Of a stretch of 64,000 bases of DNA, positions 63,365-64,000 are shown piece by piece. Position 1 is the first letter of the stretch. Each line of letters opens with the position of its first letter. The stretch covers positions 868,001 to 932,000 of the forward strand of contig NZ_JAABOP010000001.1 of assembly GCF_010671595.1 (NCBI RefSeq), read 5' to 3'. Both the position numbers and the translations under genes were made by a program. The DNA comes from Muriicola jejuensis. GTDB lineage: Bacteria; Bacteroidota; Bacteroidia; Flavobacteriales; Flavobacteriaceae. The notes under the pieces were generated by a model. The model saw only the letters and a list, made by a program, of their open reading frames with translations. It was not told the DNA's origin and made no database searches.

Positions 63365-64000
63365 TCAGCTTGAGGGGATTTGAACCGTGAAGGTCGTTCC
63401 TTCTCCGAGTTTGGTTTTCAATTTAAGTTCTCCGCCATGACCTTTGGTCACGATGTCATAGCTCATGCTCAGGCCCAGGCCGGTGCCCTGCCCAGTGGGT
63501 TTGGTCGTAAAGAACGGCTGGAAGATCTTTTCACGGATGGCCTCCGGGATGCCTTCCCCGTTATCTTTTACCGAAACCTCCACACCATTTTCTTTTTTGC
63601 GGGTGGTTACGGTCACTGTGGGCGTATACCCTTCCCTTTCCTTTTCCTTTTTTTCCTTTACCGCATAAAAAGCATTGGTGATCAGGTTGAGGATCACCCG
63701 CCCCATGTCCTGCGCCATTACATTCACTTTTCCGACATCCGGATCGAAATATGTCTCAAGGGTGGCATTAAAGCTCTTGTCTTTCGCACGAAGGCCGTGG
63801 TACGCTAGGCGAAGGTATTCGTCCGCGAGGGTGTTGAGGTCCGTAGGTTCCTTTTCCCCGCTTCCGCTCCGGCTGTGCTGCAGCATCCCTTTGACGATCC
63901 CATCCGCCCGTTGGCCGTGGTGATGGATCTTTTCAAGGTTCTGGACGATATCCTCTGCCAGGGTCTGGGCCTCTTCCATATCCCCTTTTTGAATTTCCTC
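63365..64000 (-). CDS. Histidine kinase core, runs off the window
   Basis: The C-terminal 211 residues of a second histidine kinase; the frame stays open to the last base, so the N-terminus is outside. Visible are the end of the dimerisation region ([20 protein letters not shown]) and a complete ATPase domain: [17 protein letters not shown] and GTGLGLSMS. It is almost the same as the core of the giant kinase downstream (five bases away) except near the very C-terminus, where this copy keeps the normal GHGGEL. It probably has its own sensor array upstream and shares the receivers. Confidence 0.93.
   Translation of the reverse strand, partial: EEIQKGDMEEAQTLAEDIVQNLEKIHHHGQRADGIVKGMLQHSRSGSGEKEPTDLNTLADEYLRLAYHGLRAKDKSFNATLETYFDPDVGKVNVMAQDMGRVILNLITNAFYAVKEKKEKEREGYTPTVTVTTRKKENGVEVSVKDNGEGIPEAIREKIFQPFFTTKPTGQGTGLGLSMSYDIVTKGHGGELKLKTKLGEGTTFTVQIPSS
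63443..64000. repeat. Direct repeat, copy 2 (kinase core)
   Basis: This is the second copy of the kinase-core repeat described at 59292-59849, in direct orientation. It continues to the window edge, so its full length is not known. Confidence 0.8.

Overview
The window looks like a chromosome segment of a marine-type member of the Flavobacteriaceae (Bacteroidota). The evidence is: matches to the Bacteroidota promoter -7 element TAnnTTTG upstream of several genes; a type IX secretion-like C-terminal domain; lipoproteins and Sec signal peptides ending in AQ; a DUF1800/DUF1501 pair; a short arginine decarboxylase; and a complete ligase-associated DNA-damage-response operon. Gene density is very high. 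No rRNA, tRNA, CRISPR array, insertion sequence or prophage was seen, and no gap exceeds about 260 bp.

Layout. 1-2929 (+): the end of a nitrilase gene, then a cupin, a D-2-hydroxyacid dehydrogenase, a DUF1801 protein and a VOC protein. 2982-3416: a TM2 membrane protein closed by a clear terminator. 3466-5263 (+): an arsenic-type operon (arsR, DUF6428, arsN1-like acetyltransferase, arsC) behind a palindromic operator, with no efflux pump in view. 5260-8885 (-): an OlsF-like fused acyltransferase, aspartate kinase and a GNAT enzyme. 8997-10004: fructose-1,6-bisphosphatase; then a TerB-like gene (-). 10653-16428 (+): ligase-associated exonuclease, ATP-dependent DNA ligase, DEXH helicase and PdeM, followed by mfd on its own promoter. 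19867-20931 (-): a YraN-like gene and an ACT-like gene. 21124-24337 (+): DUF1800 and DUF1501 proteins. 24483-30785 (+): metG, a secreted MG2/plug-like protein, an HDAC-family deacetylase, ferritin and a tiny Cys/Lys-rich protein. 30799-31687 (-): a secreted hypothetical protein and a short SSB. 31909-37950 (+): an M28 peptidase, a serine hydrolase and a Vps10-like propeller protein.

The second half continues with a zinc-ribbon protein, a CBS protein (-), an M28 membrane peptidase coupled to a YeeZ-like SDR, and a TPR-like protein. Then come lipoprotein trehalase and two small exported proteins (-), and an SDR of the threonine-dehydrogenase type (+). 46641-52123 (-) is a tight six-gene operon: arginine decarboxylase, agmatinase, a deoxyhypusine-synthase homologue, a small acidic protein, a VOC protein and a RimB-RimK fusion. 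Next are a secreted protein (+), moaE-moaC (-), a membrane-anchored GH3 glycosidase (+) and a PD40-like lipoprotein (-).

57748-64000 (-) is a signalling operon: a truncated upstream histidine kinase, a 1384-residue soluble kinase with an NTF2-like N-terminus and five tandem sensor-like modules, a stand-alone receiver, and a receiver fused to a class III nucleotide cyclase. I regard this phosphorelay-to-cyclase module and the polyamine/RimK operon as the most interesting parts of the window.

Gene starts are judged by eye from start codons, overlaps, promoter positions and remembered family N-termini. No database search was run.
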